Source: Gemmatimonadaceae bacterium (GTDB lineage Bacteria; Gemmatimonadota; Gemmatimonadetes; Gemmatimonadales; Gemmatimonadaceae). Taken from it: a stretch of DNA of 64,000 nucleotides. Made by a program: the position numbers and the translations under genes. Every line of letters begins with the position of its first letter. The first letter of the stretch is position 1. The stretch lies in assembly GCA_035633115.1 (NCBI GenBank), contig DASQFN010000047.1, forward strand, positions 1 to 64,000, in the 5' to 3' direction. The notes under the pieces were generated by a model, which was not told the origin of the DNA, ran no database searches, and worked only from the letters and a program-made list of their open reading frames with translations. This document shows, piece by piece, positions 10,388 to 18,810 of the stretch.

Positions 10388-11080
10388 ATGAGCGCAACCT
10401 GGCAGTCGATCATCAATGGATTCCTCAGGCTCATCGAGCCTGTGGTGACGCTGATGGTCAGGTTGCGGGTGCATCCAAACGTGCTGACCACCATCGGCAC
10501 AGCGGCGTCGGTGGCCAGCGGCATCGCCTTCGGGCTGGGCAGTGTACGGGTTGCCGGATTCATCGTGGGTGTCTGCGCGATATTCGACGTCCTCGACGGA
10601 GTGGTGGCGCGTCGGACGAACCAGGCAACGGTTTTCGGTGCGTTCTACGATTCGACGCTCGACCGCGTAGCCGACGGCGCGCTGCTCGGCGGCATGCTCT
10701 ACTTCTACGCAACGCACGCGGTCTACGGCAGCCGCGTGATGGTCGTCATAACTCTGCTCGCGCTCATCGGCACATTCATCATCTCGTACACCCGCGCGCG
10801 CGCCGAGGCACTCGGGATCGACGCCAAGGTCGGCTTTCTGCAGCGTCCCGAGCGCGTAGTTCTGATCTCCGTGCCGGCGGCGTTCGGAGGATTGGCGTTC
10901 AACGGCGGAATTCTGATCGCGGTCGTTTGCATCCTCGCAGTCTCCTCATGGATCACGGCCGTCCAGCGAATCCTCTACGTCCGGCGCGCAACCGAGACCA
11001 CTGCGCCCGCCACAATCCGCGTAATCAATGAAAAGAAGAAGTTGTCCGCGCGCTTTGCGTCACGGCGCGCGCAATCCTAG
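10388..11080 (+). CDS. CDP-alcohol phosphatidyltransferase, probable phosphatidylinositol-phosphate synthase
   Basis: 230 residues, multi-pass inner-membrane enzyme. The full family motif D-x2-DG-x2-AR-x8-G-x3-D-x3-D is present: D67, D70, G71, A74, R75, G84, D88, D92. Enzymes of this family join a CDP-lipid to an alcohol, releasing CMP. The next gene starts one base after this stop and encodes myo-inositol-phosphate synthase, so the likely acceptor is inositol 1-phosphate, giving phosphatidylinositol phosphate. That substrate assignment rests on context; PgsA or another member cannot be excluded by the motif alone. Confidence 0.85.
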   Translation: MSATWQSIINGFLRLIEPVVTLMVRLRVHPNVLTTIGTAASVASGIAFGLGSVRVAGFIVGVCAIFDVLDGVVARRTNQATVFGAFYDSTLDRVADGALLGGMLYFYATHAVYGSRVMVVITLLALIGTFIISYTRARAEALGIDAKVGFLQRPERVVLISVPAAFGGLAFNGGILIAVVCILAVSSWITAVQRILYVRRATETTAPATIRVINEKKKLSARFASRRAQS

Positions 11081-12457
11081 ATGAAGTCGAGACAATCCTC
11101 CGCGCCCGGCGAATCGCGCGCAAAAGCAGCCTCCAAATCTTCCGCTTCCTCCTCCGTGCCGCCGGCGCCGGCAACCGGCAAGCTCGGAATCCTCACTCCG
11201 GGGCTGGGCGCGGTAGCCACGACGTTCATGGCCGGAGTGGAGAGCGTCCGGCGCGGATTCTCGAAGCCGATTGGCTCGCTCACCCAGATGGCGACCATAC
11301 GCCTCGGCAAGCGAACGGAAAATCGCTCGCCGCTGATCAAGGACTTCGTCTCGCTCGCCAATCTCGACGACATCGTGTTCGGCGCCTGGGATCCGATTCC
11401 CGACGACGCTTACACCGCGGCCAGGAAAGCCGGCGTCCTGGAGGACCGCGATCTGGAGAGAGTCGCGGACTTTCTCAAGGCAATCAAGCCGATGCGGGCT
11501 GTGTTCGACAACAAGTACGTGACTCGAATCAACGGCACGAACGTCAAGAAGGGGAAGACCAAGCGAGACCTGGCCGAGCAGCTGCGCCAGGACATTCGCG
11601 ACTTCAAGTCGCGTAAGAAGCTGGACCGGCTGGTGATCGTCTGGTGCGCGTCCACCGAGATTTTCATCCGGCCGGGAGCGCAGCACGCCACGATCGAGCA
11701 GTTCGAGAAGGCAATGGAGCGAAACCACGAGGCCATCGCCCCGTCGATGCTCTATGCGTATGCTGCACTGATGGAGGGCGTGCCATTCTGCAACGGCGCG
11801 CCGAATCTCTGCGTGGACACCCTTGCACTGCAGCAGCTGGCGATCGATCGCGGCGTACCTATCTCCGGGAAGGATTTCAAGACCGGCCAGACGTGGATGA
11901 AAACGGTAATCGCGCCTGCCCTGAAAGCGAGAATGCTCGGGCTGGCCGGCTGGTACAGCACGAACATCCTTGGCAACCGGGATGGCGAGGTGCTCGACGA
12001 TCCCGCGTCGTTCAAGACGAAAGAGGAATCGAAGCTCAGCGTGCTGCACACGATTCTGCAGCCCGAGATGTATCCTGATCTGTACAAGGATTTCTGTCAC
12101 GTAGTGCGCATCAACTATTACCCTCCTCGCGGAGACAACAAGGAAGGGTGGGACAACATCGACATTGTCGGGTGGATGAACTATCCGATGCAGATCAAGG
12201 TGAACTTCCTCTGCCGCGATTCGATTCTGGCGGCACCGATTGTTCTCGATCTGGCGCTCTTCTCCGATTTTGCCCATCGCGCTGGAATGAAGGGCATTCA
12301 GGAATGGCTTTCCTTCTACTATAAAAGCCCGATGGCGGCACCCGGATTACAGCCGGAACATGATTTGTTCATCCAGCAGACGAAGCTCAAGAACACATTG
12401 AGACATCTCATGGGCGAGGATCAGATAACCCACCTTGGGCTGGAGTACTACGCGTGA
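11081..12457 (+). CDS. ino1: myo-inositol-1-phosphate synthase
   Basis: 458 residues. It converts glucose 6-phosphate to inositol 1-phosphate with NAD. Visible marks are the nucleotide-binding GILTPGLGAVATTF at about residues 36-49, FGAWDPIPDDAY, NKYVTRINGTN, VIVWCASTE, and the C-terminal catalytic region with GNRDGEVLDDP and SFKTKEESK. A Ser/Ala-rich tail of about 30 residues precedes the fold. The ATG follows the phosphatidyltransferase stop directly, and the stop overlaps the next ATG (ATGA), so the three genes form one operon. The pairing points to inositol phospholipid synthesis. Confidence 0.93.
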   Translation: MKSRQSSAPGESRAKAASKSSASSSVPPAPATGKLGILTPGLGAVATTFMAGVESVRRGFSKPIGSLTQMATIRLGKRTENRSPLIKDFVSLANLDDIVFGAWDPIPDDAYTAARKAGVLEDRDLERVADFLKAIKPMRAVFDNKYVTRINGTNVKKGKTKRDLAEQLRQDIRDFKSRKKLDRLVIVWCASTEIFIRPGAQHATIEQFEKAMERNHEAIAPSMLYAYAALMEGVPFCNGAPNLCVDTLALQQLAIDRGVPISGKDFKTGQTWMKTVIAPALKARMLGLAGWYSTNILGNRDGEVLDDPASFKTKEESKLSVLHTILQPEMYPDLYKDFCHVVRINYYPPRGDNKEGWDNIDIVGWMNYPMQIKVNFLCRDSILAAPIVLDLALFSDFAHRAGMKGIQEWLSFYYKSPMAAPGLQPEHDLFIQQTKLKNTLRHLMGEDQITHLGLEYYA

Positions 12458-12888
12458 TGAGGCGGAGGGAGCGCATGCGATCGTTGCTCGCGGCAGTCTT
12501 GATCTGTGGTGCTGCGGCGTGCGGCAATCCCGAGCGCTCACTCGAGAATCGACAGTGGTCGGACAGCTTCGCGTTCCGCATTACGGTCGACCCGATGCCG
12601 CCTCGCGCGATCGAGGACGCCAACTACAAGATCGTCGTGCAGGACAAGAAAACGGGCGAGCCAATCGAGACGGGGCAGGGCCGAATCTTCGCGACGAGCA
12701 GAGACGGCGCGAATACCGACGATGGTCTCGTGAAGGGGAAAGAGGTCGGCACTTATTACGGCAGGCTCTTTTATCCGACCACCGGTGACTGGGCAATTGC
12801 TCTACAATTCCGGCGCGATTCTACCGCGAAGCTCGAGCGTGTCGACTGGACGCAGAGCGTCAACAACGCGACGGGCCCGGGCTCATAG
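12454..12888 (+). CDS. lipoprotein with FixH/YtkA-like beta domain, unknown function
   Basis: 144 residues from an ATG that overlaps the ino1 stop; a second ATG at 12475 (MRSLLAAVLICGAAACG) could be the true start. A lipobox ends at C23 (GAAAC). The mature domain (FRITVDPMPP through DWAIALQF) reads like the YtkA/FixH-type immunoglobulin-like fold seen in periplasmic proteins. It is co-transcribed with the inositol-lipid genes, but whether it serves that pathway is not known. Confidence 0.75.
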   Translation: MMRRRERMRSLLAAVLICGAAACGNPERSLENRQWSDSFAFRITVDPMPPRAIEDANYKIVVQDKKTGEPIETGQGRIFATSRDGANTDDGLVKGKEVGTYYGRLFYPTTGDWAIALQFRRDSTAKLERVDWTQSVNNATGPGS

Positions 12889-12892
12889 CGTC

Positions 12893-13186
12893 ATGAAGCA
12901 TTTTTTCAGAACGCAGCTCACGCCTGCGGTTGTGCTTCGCGTAGCGGATGAGTTCTTCCCCACGCTTCCGCTCGACCGAACAGCGCACACTGCCCGCTCG
13001 CGCACCTATTCCGGGCTTCTCGGGACCCTGAATCTTTCCGTAAGGAAAGAGGGCGGGCACTACACCTTCGTGCAGGTTCAGACCGACCAGATTGGCGAAA
13101 GCCGGCTCGACCGGAACGCAAAGCGTTTTTTCGTCAAGCTCCATCGCGTTGCTGACCCGGCACACAAACTGGAAGCGGCCTACTAG
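12893..13186 (+). CDS. conserved hypothetical protein, 97 aa
   Basis: The ATG at 12893 lies just after the previous stop. The protein (MKHFFRTQLTPAVVLRVADEFFP...) has no signal sequence or membrane segment. It contains SRTYSGLLGTLNLSV, a Gly-His-Tyr stretch and VQTDQIGESRLD, suggesting a small soluble alpha/beta protein. I do not recognise the family. It may be part of the upstream operon. Confidence 0.65.
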   Translation: MKHFFRTQLTPAVVLRVADEFFPTLPLDRTAHTARSRTYSGLLGTLNLSVRKEGGHYTFVQVQTDQIGESRLDRNAKRFFVKLHRVADPAHKLEAAY

Positions 13187-13256
13187 TCAGTAGCGTGGGC
13201 ACGGCCCCGACGATGAAGAAAATGGCCGGTGCCGTCCGCCGCCTCGCGGCGTACTG

Positions 13257-13538
13257 ATGTCGGAGCAGATACCGACCACGGGCGAGTCGAATGTCACGAG
13301 GTACGGGTGCGTCGGCTGTCTGACGCTCGTTGCCGGCCTGTTCAGTGGCGGAATGATCGGCGTGCTGATTGCAAAGATCGTCGGCAGTGCGCGCAACTGC
13401 GAGCCGCTGACAGGCCTTCCGGCATGTGATTGGCACGTGTACGCAGGCGTCGGTATGTTGATTGGTGCGGTGACGCTGCCGGTGCTGGCGCTCGTTCGCC
13501 TGAGGAGCAGCGACGCGAAGAACGAAACTCGAGAGTGA
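13257..13538 (+). CDS. small membrane protein, 93 aa
   Basis: Two hydrophobic helices, at about residues 18-42 (GCVGCLTLVAGLFSGGMIGV) and 62-82 (YAGVGMLIGAVTLPVLALV), are separated by a short loop with two cysteines (NCEPLTGLPACDWH). The tail is charged. It probably sits in the inner membrane. It lies 10 bp ahead of the E2 acyltransferase gene. The family is not recognised. Confidence 0.6.
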   Translation: MSEQIPTTGESNVTRYGCVGCLTLVAGLFSGGMIGVLIAKIVGSARNCEPLTGLPACDWHVYAGVGMLIGAVTLPVLALVRLRSSDAKNETRE

Positions 13539-13548
13539 GGGGATCAGG

Positions 13549-14931
13549 GTGGCACGAGTAGACATCATCATGCCCCAGATGGGTGAATCAATCGCCGAGG
13601 GCACCTTGTCGAAGTGGCTGAAGAAGGTCGGCGACGACGTGAAGCGTGACGAGCCCATATTCGAGATTTCGACGGACAAGGTGGACGCGGAGATCCCCGC
13701 TCCGGCTGCCGGCGTGCTCGCTGAAGTTCTGGTGAAGGAAGGCGAAACGGTTGCGGTGCAAACCGTAGTTGCGCGCCTGGAGACCGAGAAAGGCGCGACG
13801 GTCGAAGCTACCGTGCCGGCGCCGGCGCCTGCCGAAGCAGTTGCCGCTCCGGCGGCGACTGAGCAGCCACAAGCGGATGCTCAGAGCGGGGGCCCCCCCC
13901 CGAAAAGAGAATCTAGCGCGGGCGCGGCTGCGTCTCCTCACCAGTCCACTGCTCCGAGAACCGTTTCAGCGCCCGGGCATAATGGCAATTCGTTCGAGGA
14001 GCGCATCCGCACGAAATCCTCCCCGCTCGTCAGGAAGATGGCTGCCGAGCACGGAGTCGACATCAGTGCGCTCCACGGTAGCGGCATCGCCGGTCGAGTG
14101 ACGAAAAAGGATCTGATGGGCTTCATCAGTGAAGGAATCCCCGCAGGAGCGCGCGCAGGATCGATGCACGCGCCGGGCGGAATTCAGGGTGATGGCGGTC
14201 ATTTCCCCCTACCTGAGCCGTGGCCCGGCGATGCAGTCGAGCCGATGTCCAAGATGCGCGGACTCATCAGCGACCACATGGTGGCTTCGCGCCGCACGTC
14301 CGCCCACGTCACGTCGTTCATGGAGATGGATCTCACGCGCATCGCCCGCATTCGCTCTCGCAAACGTGCCGAGTTCGAGACGACTACCGGACAGAAGCTC
14401 ACCTTCATGCCGTTCATCATCGCATCGGTCGTGCAGGGCCTGAAGGCTTTTCCAATCGTCAACTCATCTGTGGCCGGCAGGAACGTCATCTATAGAAAGC
14501 CTGTCAACATCGGTGTTGCGGTGGCGCTCGACTGGGGACTCATCGTGCCGGTGATCAAGAACGCCGAAAATCTTTCGCTCGCCGGGATTACGCGCGCGCT
14601 CAACGACCTCGCGAGCCGCGCGCGGACGAAAAAGCTCTTCCCCGAAGAAGTGCAGGACGGAACTTTCACCATCACCAACCCCGGGGTATTCGGGTCGCTG
14701 ATGGGCACTCCGATCATCAACCAGCCTCAGGTCGCGATCCTCGGCGTCGGGGCGATCGAGAAGCGTCCGAAGATCATGCCGGGCGCGGATGGTGAGGATA
14801 CGATCGCCATCCGCACATGCGCCTATTTCTCGATCTCATTCGACCACCGGGTCATTGACGGTGCCGTGGCCGACCAGTTCCTCGCGTTCGTGAAGAAATC
14901 GATCGAGGAGTTCCCCGAAGGCGGAGTTTAG
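13549..14931 (+). CDS. dihydrolipoamide acyltransferase (E2) of a 2-oxoacid dehydrogenase complex
   Basis: 460 residues from a GTG start with a GAGGGGA ribosome-binding site. Domains in order: one lipoyl domain (1-80, lipoylated K44 in STDKVDAE); an Ala/Pro-rich linker; a peripheral subunit-binding domain (about 150-190, SSPLVRKMAAEHGVD); and the CoA acyltransferase core ending in the catalytic FDHRVIDG, with H432 and D436. It transfers acyl groups from E1 to CoA. The sequence does not decide between pyruvate, 2-oxoglutarate and branched-chain substrates. Neither E1 nor E3 is adjacent, so this E2 is orphaned in the window. Confidence 0.92.
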   Translation: MARVDIIMPQMGESIAEGTLSKWLKKVGDDVKRDEPIFEISTDKVDAEIPAPAAGVLAEVLVKEGETVAVQTVVARLETEKGATVEATVPAPAPAEAVAAPAATEQPQADAQSGGPPPKRESSAGAAASPHQSTAPRTVSAPGHNGNSFEERIRTKSSPLVRKMAAEHGVDISALHGSGIAGRVTKKDLMGFISEGIPAGARAGSMHAPGGIQGDGGHFPLPEPWPGDAVEPMSKMRGLISDHMVASRRTSAHVTSFMEMDLTRIARIRSRKRAEFETTTGQKLTFMPFIIASVVQGLKAFPIVNSSVAGRNVIYRKPVNIGVAVALDWGLIVPVIKNAENLSLAGITRALNDLASRARTKKLFPEEVQDGTFTITNPGVFGSLMGTPIINQPQVAILGVGAIEKRPKIMPGADGEDTIAIRTCAYFSISFDHRVIDGAVADQFLAFVKKSIEEFPEGGV

Positions 14932-14932
14932 G

Positions 14933-15193
14933 ATGCCGCGCCTGCTGACAATTCAGAGGATGACGGTTCCCTCCTCGGACAGGGAGCGTTATTTCGAGAG
15001 ACTCAGGGCGAGCAAGGCCCATTACGCCGCAGCGAATTGCCGGTTCTGGGTTTTCGAGGAATCGTCCCTGCCCGGGGCGTTCGTGGAATTCACGGAAGCC
15101 GATGACGAAGCCGCCCTCGTGAGCGCACACGCAGCCGCGCCGCACCGCCCGATGGACCCGTCGCGCATATATACAGAAATGGAGATTGGCTGA
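14933..15193 (+). CDS. conserved hypothetical protein, 86 aa
   Basis: A small soluble protein (MPRLLTIQRMTVPSSDRERY) with no signal peptide. Its start is 1 bp after the E2 stop and its stop is directly followed by the next ATG, so it is within the operon. The pattern of a strand, a helix (RERYFERLRASKAHYA), strands and an acidic loop (EFTEADDEAA) resembles a small ferredoxin-like or dimeric alpha/beta-barrel fold. This is only an impression; no family is recognised. Confidence 0.65.
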   Translation: MPRLLTIQRMTVPSSDRERYFERLRASKAHYAAANCRFWVFEESSLPGAFVEFTEADDEAALVSAHAAAPHRPMDPSRIYTEMEIG

Positions 15194-15460
15194 ATGCCCG
15201 TTAGAAGAATCACTGTCGACGGGAACGAGTGGGAGGTGGCGCCGTCGGGATTCGTGACGGCCTATGACCAGGATGAGTTCGGCCTGATCTTCATGCGCCA
15301 ATCCGGCAAAGAGAAGGAGGTCAGGGTAACTCGCTATTCGCCGCAGGGGTCGAGGTCGCGGGAGCAATCGTTTCGTGAGCTCACAGACGACCAGCTCCGT
15401 CAGTATTTCGCCGAGTCGCAGCCGAGCTTCACTTCGCCGGAAGCCGGCTACGCGCGGTGA
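15194..15460 (+). CDS. conserved hypothetical protein, 88 aa
   Basis: A basic small protein (MPVRRITVDGNEWEVAPSG) with alternating strands and a C-terminal acidic helix (FRELTDDQLRQYFAESQP). It starts immediately after the preceding stop and its stop overlaps the GTG of the PHP phosphatase gene. No membrane segment or known motif is visible. The function is unknown; the operon position between an E2 and a phosphatase gives no clear hint. Confidence 0.65.
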   Translation: MPVRRITVDGNEWEVAPSGFVTAYDQDEFGLIFMRQSGKEKEVRVTRYSPQGSRSREQSFRELTDDQLRQYFAESQPSFTSPEAGYAR

Positions 15461-16326
15461 CTGAAGGCGGCGCCGCCGCGACTCCGTCCAGATTCGTCGA
15501 TCTTCACACTCACTCGACCGCCTCTGACGGAACGCTGCCCCCGGAAAGCGTGGTGGCGGCAGCACACGCGGCGGGAATCGAAGCGCTCGCCCTTACGGAT
15601 CACGACACGCTTGCCGGCGTGCCGCGCGCCGTTGAAGCGGGCAGATCCCTCGGCGTTCGCGTGGTGGCTGGCGTCGAGCTCAGCGCGCACGACGGGGACT
15701 CCGAGATACACATTCTCGCGCTGCACGTGACGCGACTCGGACTGATCGAGTCGCGCCTCGAGAAATTCCGCGAGGAGCGCCATCTCCGCGCCGCCAGAAT
15801 CGTCGAGCGCCTGCGCGCGCTGGGCATGGATGTGACGCTCGAGATGGTATTGCAGGAAGCGGGAGACGCCGCGGTTGGTCGTCCGCACGTTGCAAGGGCG
15901 ATGATTCGCGCCGGTGCCGCGCGTGATTTCCGCGAAGCCTTCGATCGCTATCTTGGGTCGGGACGTCCGGCATTCGTGGCCAAGCCACGCCTGAAGGTAA
16001 GCGAAGCAATCGCGATTGTGCACGAAGCGGGCGGCCTCGCAATCTGGGCGCACCCCGGAGGTGATGGACGGCGAGCGCGGCTCGAGCCGTACGTCGAAAT
16101 GGGAATGGACGGCGTCGAGATCCGGCACCCCAGTCACTTGCTCGAGGACATGAACCGACTGGCCGCTTTGTCCGATTTCTTCAAGCTCGTCCCGAGCGGC
16201 GGATCCGACTGGCATGGCACGGCGGAAGGACCGCGAATGATCGGAGCGATGATGATCCCGCACAGCTGGCTCGAGAAGCAGGACGCTCTCGTTGCCTCGC
16301 GCATGCAGCCGGCGGGGCAGTCGTGA
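15457..16326 (+). CDS. PHP-domain phosphoesterase (RNase AM / 3',5'-nucleoside bisphosphate phosphatase type)
   Basis: 289 residues from a GTG that overlaps the preceding stop (GTGA). All PHP metal-site motifs are present: DLHTHSTASDG at 14-24, LTDHDTLAG, GVELSA, IWAHPGG and SGGSDWHG near the C-terminus. Known members of this subfamily (YciV type) remove phosphate from 3',5'-bisphosphonucleotides or trim RNA 5' ends in the cytoplasm. The length fits. Its stop overlaps the GTG of the following SDR gene, so the two are translated together. Confidence 0.85.
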   Translation: MTEGGAAATPSRFVDLHTHSTASDGTLPPESVVAAAHAAGIEALALTDHDTLAGVPRAVEAGRSLGVRVVAGVELSAHDGDSEIHILALHVTRLGLIESRLEKFREERHLRAARIVERLRALGMDVTLEMVLQEAGDAAVGRPHVARAMIRAGAARDFREAFDRYLGSGRPAFVAKPRLKVSEAIAIVHEAGGLAIWAHPGGDGRRARLEPYVEMGMDGVEIRHPSHLLEDMNRLAALSDFFKLVPSGGSDWHGTAEGPRMIGAMMIPHSWLEKQDALVASRMQPAGQS

Positions 16327-17054
16327 ATCTTGCCGGACGCGTAGCCCTCGTCACTGGTGCGGGCCAGCGAGTGGGCCGCGTGCTGGCTCTAGCGCTGGGC
16401 AAAGAGCGAATGCAGGTGGCTGTGCATTACAACTCCTCGGCGGACGGGGCACGCGAGACGCAGGAGATGATCGAAGCGGCCGGGGGAAAAGCGACAATTT
16501 TTCAATCCGATCTCACTTCGCCGCGCGAGCCGGCCGAGCTCGTCAGGAAAGTGGCGGCTGCGTTCGGGTCGCTCGCGGTGGTCGTGAATTCCGCCGCGGT
16601 GATGGAGAGGACGCCGATCGGAACGGTCACTTCGCAGGTGTGGGACGACATCTTCGCCCTGAATCTGCGCGCGCCGTTTCTTGTCTCGCAGGCGGCCGCG
16701 CCGCTCATGAAATCCGACGGCGGTGCGATCGTGAACATCGCCGATCTTGCGGCATTCGAGAACTGGCCGGCGTACGTCCCGCATTCGATCAGCAAGGCCG
16801 GGGTAGTGAAGATGACCTCTTCGCTTGCGCGTGCGCTCGCCCCCGAGATCCGCGTGAACGCGATCGCGCCGGGCGCAGTTTTGCTTCCGGCCGACTGGAA
16901 CGCCGAGGCGGGCGATCGCCTTGCCTCGACGACTCCTCTCAAGCGGCTCGGGAGTCCGGACGACGTGGTCGAGGCGATGCTCTACCTCCTCCGGTCTGAC
17001 TATGTGACGGGTGAGACTCTTATCGTGGACGGCGGGAGACACATCAGGAAATAG
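16323..17054 (+). CDS. short-chain dehydrogenase/reductase with altered active site
   Basis: 243 residues with the Rossmann motif TGAGQRVG at 11-18 and NSAAV at 89-93. In the active-site region the usual Ser is replaced by Asp (NIAD, D141) as in pteridine reductases. The Tyr of YxxxK is His (H154-S-I-S-K158); Y151 lies three residues earlier. The tail VTGETLIVDGGRHI is typical of SDRs. It may be a pteridine-reductase-like enzyme using a changed proton relay, or a non-catalytic relative. It is coupled to the PHP gene by a GTGA overlap. Confidence 0.85.
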   Translation: MNLAGRVALVTGAGQRVGRVLALALGKERMQVAVHYNSSADGARETQEMIEAAGGKATIFQSDLTSPREPAELVRKVAAAFGSLAVVVNSAAVMERTPIGTVTSQVWDDIFALNLRAPFLVSQAAAPLMKSDGGAIVNIADLAAFENWPAYVPHSISKAGVVKMTSSLARALAPEIRVNAIAPGAVLLPADWNAEAGDRLASTTPLKRLGSPDDVVEAMLYLLRSDYVTGETLIVDGGRHIRK

Positions 17055-17160
17055 TCCGGTCGGGCGTCACGCGGCATGTTGCACGAGTGAATAACTTTCG
17101 TCTGGGTGGCCTCGGGCGCATTTGCCTGGCAGCCTCCCATCAACATCCATTCGATCGACC

Positions 17161-18147
17161 TTGTCGAAAACTCCTGAATACGACGTAATCATCGTTGGAG
17201 CCGGTCCAGCCGGCATGACCGCTGCGTTGTACGCCGGCCGGTCCATGCTGCGGACGATCGTTCTCGAGCGCGGAATCTCGGGGGGCGAGCTCCTAAACAC
17301 GGAGATCATCGAGGATTACCCGGGTTTCGAGCACATCGAAGGGTGGGACCTGGCCCAGAAGTTCGAGAGTCACGCAAAGAAGTTCGGGGCAGAGTTCGTA
17401 CAGGAGACCGTGCTCAGTCTGGAGAAGCTTGCGGACGGGAATTTTCTCGCGACCACGGAGAGCGGCAATACATATCGCGCTCCGACTGCCATCCTTACAG
17501 CCGGCGGGACACCCATAAAGCTCGGCGTACCCGGCGAGCTCGAGTATGCCGGGAAAGGCGTGAGCTACTGTGCGGTGTGTGACGGCGCCTTCTTTCGCGG
17601 CCATACGATCGCGGTAGTCGGCGGTGGGGACGCTGCTGTCGAGGAAGCGGATTTTCTGACGCGTTACGGAGAGAAGGTTTACCTCATTCACCGGCGGGAC
17701 GAGCTGCGCGCGTCGAAAATCCTTCAGAAACGGCTGTTCGACAATCCGAAGATAGAAGTGATCTGGAACAAGGTCGTCGAGCGAATCGAGGCTGATGAGC
17801 AGGGGCTGGTGAACAACATCGCGCTGCGCGATACGGAAACGCATCTGGAGTCATCGCTCGCGGCGACGGCGCTGTTCGTGTTCATCGGATTCAGGCCGAA
17901 TACAGGCATCATTGCTGGTCACGTCGATCACGATGACATGGGATACATCCGCACCGATACGAACATGCAGACGTCGATACCCGGCCTGTTTGCCGCAGGG
18001 GACCTGCGCGCGCAGCTGACGCGCCAGGTCACGACGGCCGCAGGCGATGCGACAACGGCCGCGATCGCCGTCGAGAAGTATCTGACATCGCTCCGCAGCG
18101 GTGCCGCCGAGCCGATGATCATCGGCACCGGGGGATACTCGGCGTGA
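17161..18147 (+). CDS. trxB: thioredoxin-disulfide reductase
   Basis: 328 residues counted from a TTG at 17161 (MSKTPEYDVIIVGAGPAG); another TTG at 17122 would add 13 residues, and neither has a clear ribosome-binding site. It has the FAD motif GAGPAG, the redox pair C137-A-V-C140 and the NADPH motif GGGDAAVEEA. The C-terminal FAD signature is also present (GLFAAGDLRAQLTRQ). It reduces thioredoxin with NADPH in the cytoplasm. The stop overlaps the start of the MBL hydrolase gene. Confidence 0.95.
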   Translation: MSKTPEYDVIIVGAGPAGMTAALYAGRSMLRTIVLERGISGGELLNTEIIEDYPGFEHIEGWDLAQKFESHAKKFGAEFVQETVLSLEKLADGNFLATTESGNTYRAPTAILTAGGTPIKLGVPGELEYAGKGVSYCAVCDGAFFRGHTIAVVGGGDAAVEEADFLTRYGEKVYLIHRRDELRASKILQKRLFDNPKIEVIWNKVVERIEADEQGLVNNIALRDTETHLESSLAATALFVFIGFRPNTGIIAGHVDHDDMGYIRTDTNMQTSIPGLFAAGDLRAQLTRQVTTAAGDATTAAIAVEKYLTSLRSGAAEPMIIGTGGYSA

Positions 18148-18794
18148 TAGTCGTCCCGTTTGTTCTCGGTCCGTTTCAGGAGAACTGCTACGTCGTAACC
18201 GATTCAGCGAGCGGTGCAACGGCGATAGTCGATCCGGGCAGTGACGGCGACCGGCTCGTGGCCGAGATCGAGCAGATGAGCCAGGATGTCGTCGCGATCT
18301 GGGTAACACACGCACACGTGGATCATATCGGCGCGATTGCAGCCGTGAAGCGGCGGTGGAACGTGCCTGTTTACCTGCATCCTCTGGATCAGCCGTTGTA
18401 TCGCGTTGGCGGCCGGCAGGCTCAATTATATGGGATCCCATACGAGGAGCCTCCGCCGCCGGACAGGGAATTCAGCGAGGGGGAGGAAGTCTCGCTAGGC
18501 GCAACGCAGGTCAACGTGATGCATGCTCCCGGTCATTCGCCCGGCCACGTGGTGCTCCACGCTGAGGGTCACGCTCTCGTCGGTGACTGCCTCTTCGCCG
18601 GCTCGGTCGGGCGCACGGATCTTCCGTTCTCGAACGCCGCGCATCTGGAAGCTTCTCTGGCGCGAATTGCCGCACTCCCCGCCGACACGACCATCCACCC
18701 CGGACACGGCGACAGCTCGACCATTGGCGAGGAGCGGATCTCGAATCCGTTCCTCAATGGCACGGCGCGACTTGTTCGCACCGCCTCGACATGA
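18144..18794 (+). CDS. metallo-beta-lactamase-fold hydrolase (glyoxalase II-like)
   Basis: 216 residues from a GTG overlapping the trxB stop. The zinc motif THAHVDHIG (H56, H58, D60, H61) and HAPGHSPGH, GDCLFAGSVGRTDLP and HPGHGDSS complete the dinuclear metal site. Cytosolic members of this group hydrolyse thioesters such as S-lactoylglutathione. The true substrate is unknown. Co-transcription with thioredoxin reductase suggests thiol or thioester metabolism. Confidence 0.85.
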   Translation: MIVVPFVLGPFQENCYVVTDSASGATAIVDPGSDGDRLVAEIEQMSQDVVAIWVTHAHVDHIGAIAAVKRRWNVPVYLHPLDQPLYRVGGRQAQLYGIPYEEPPPPDREFSEGEEVSLGATQVNVMHAPGHSPGHVVLHAEGHALVGDCLFAGSVGRTDLPFSNAAHLEASLARIAALPADTTIHPGHGDSSTIGEERISNPFLNGTARLVRTAST

Positions 18795-18810
18795 TACGGA
18801 GCCTTTCGCG

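Noticed and set aside
18523-18810. upstream extension of the aspartase reading frame
   Set aside because: The extension overlaps the MBL hydrolase gene in another frame and has no similarity to the family; the ATG at 18811 gives the normal N-terminus.
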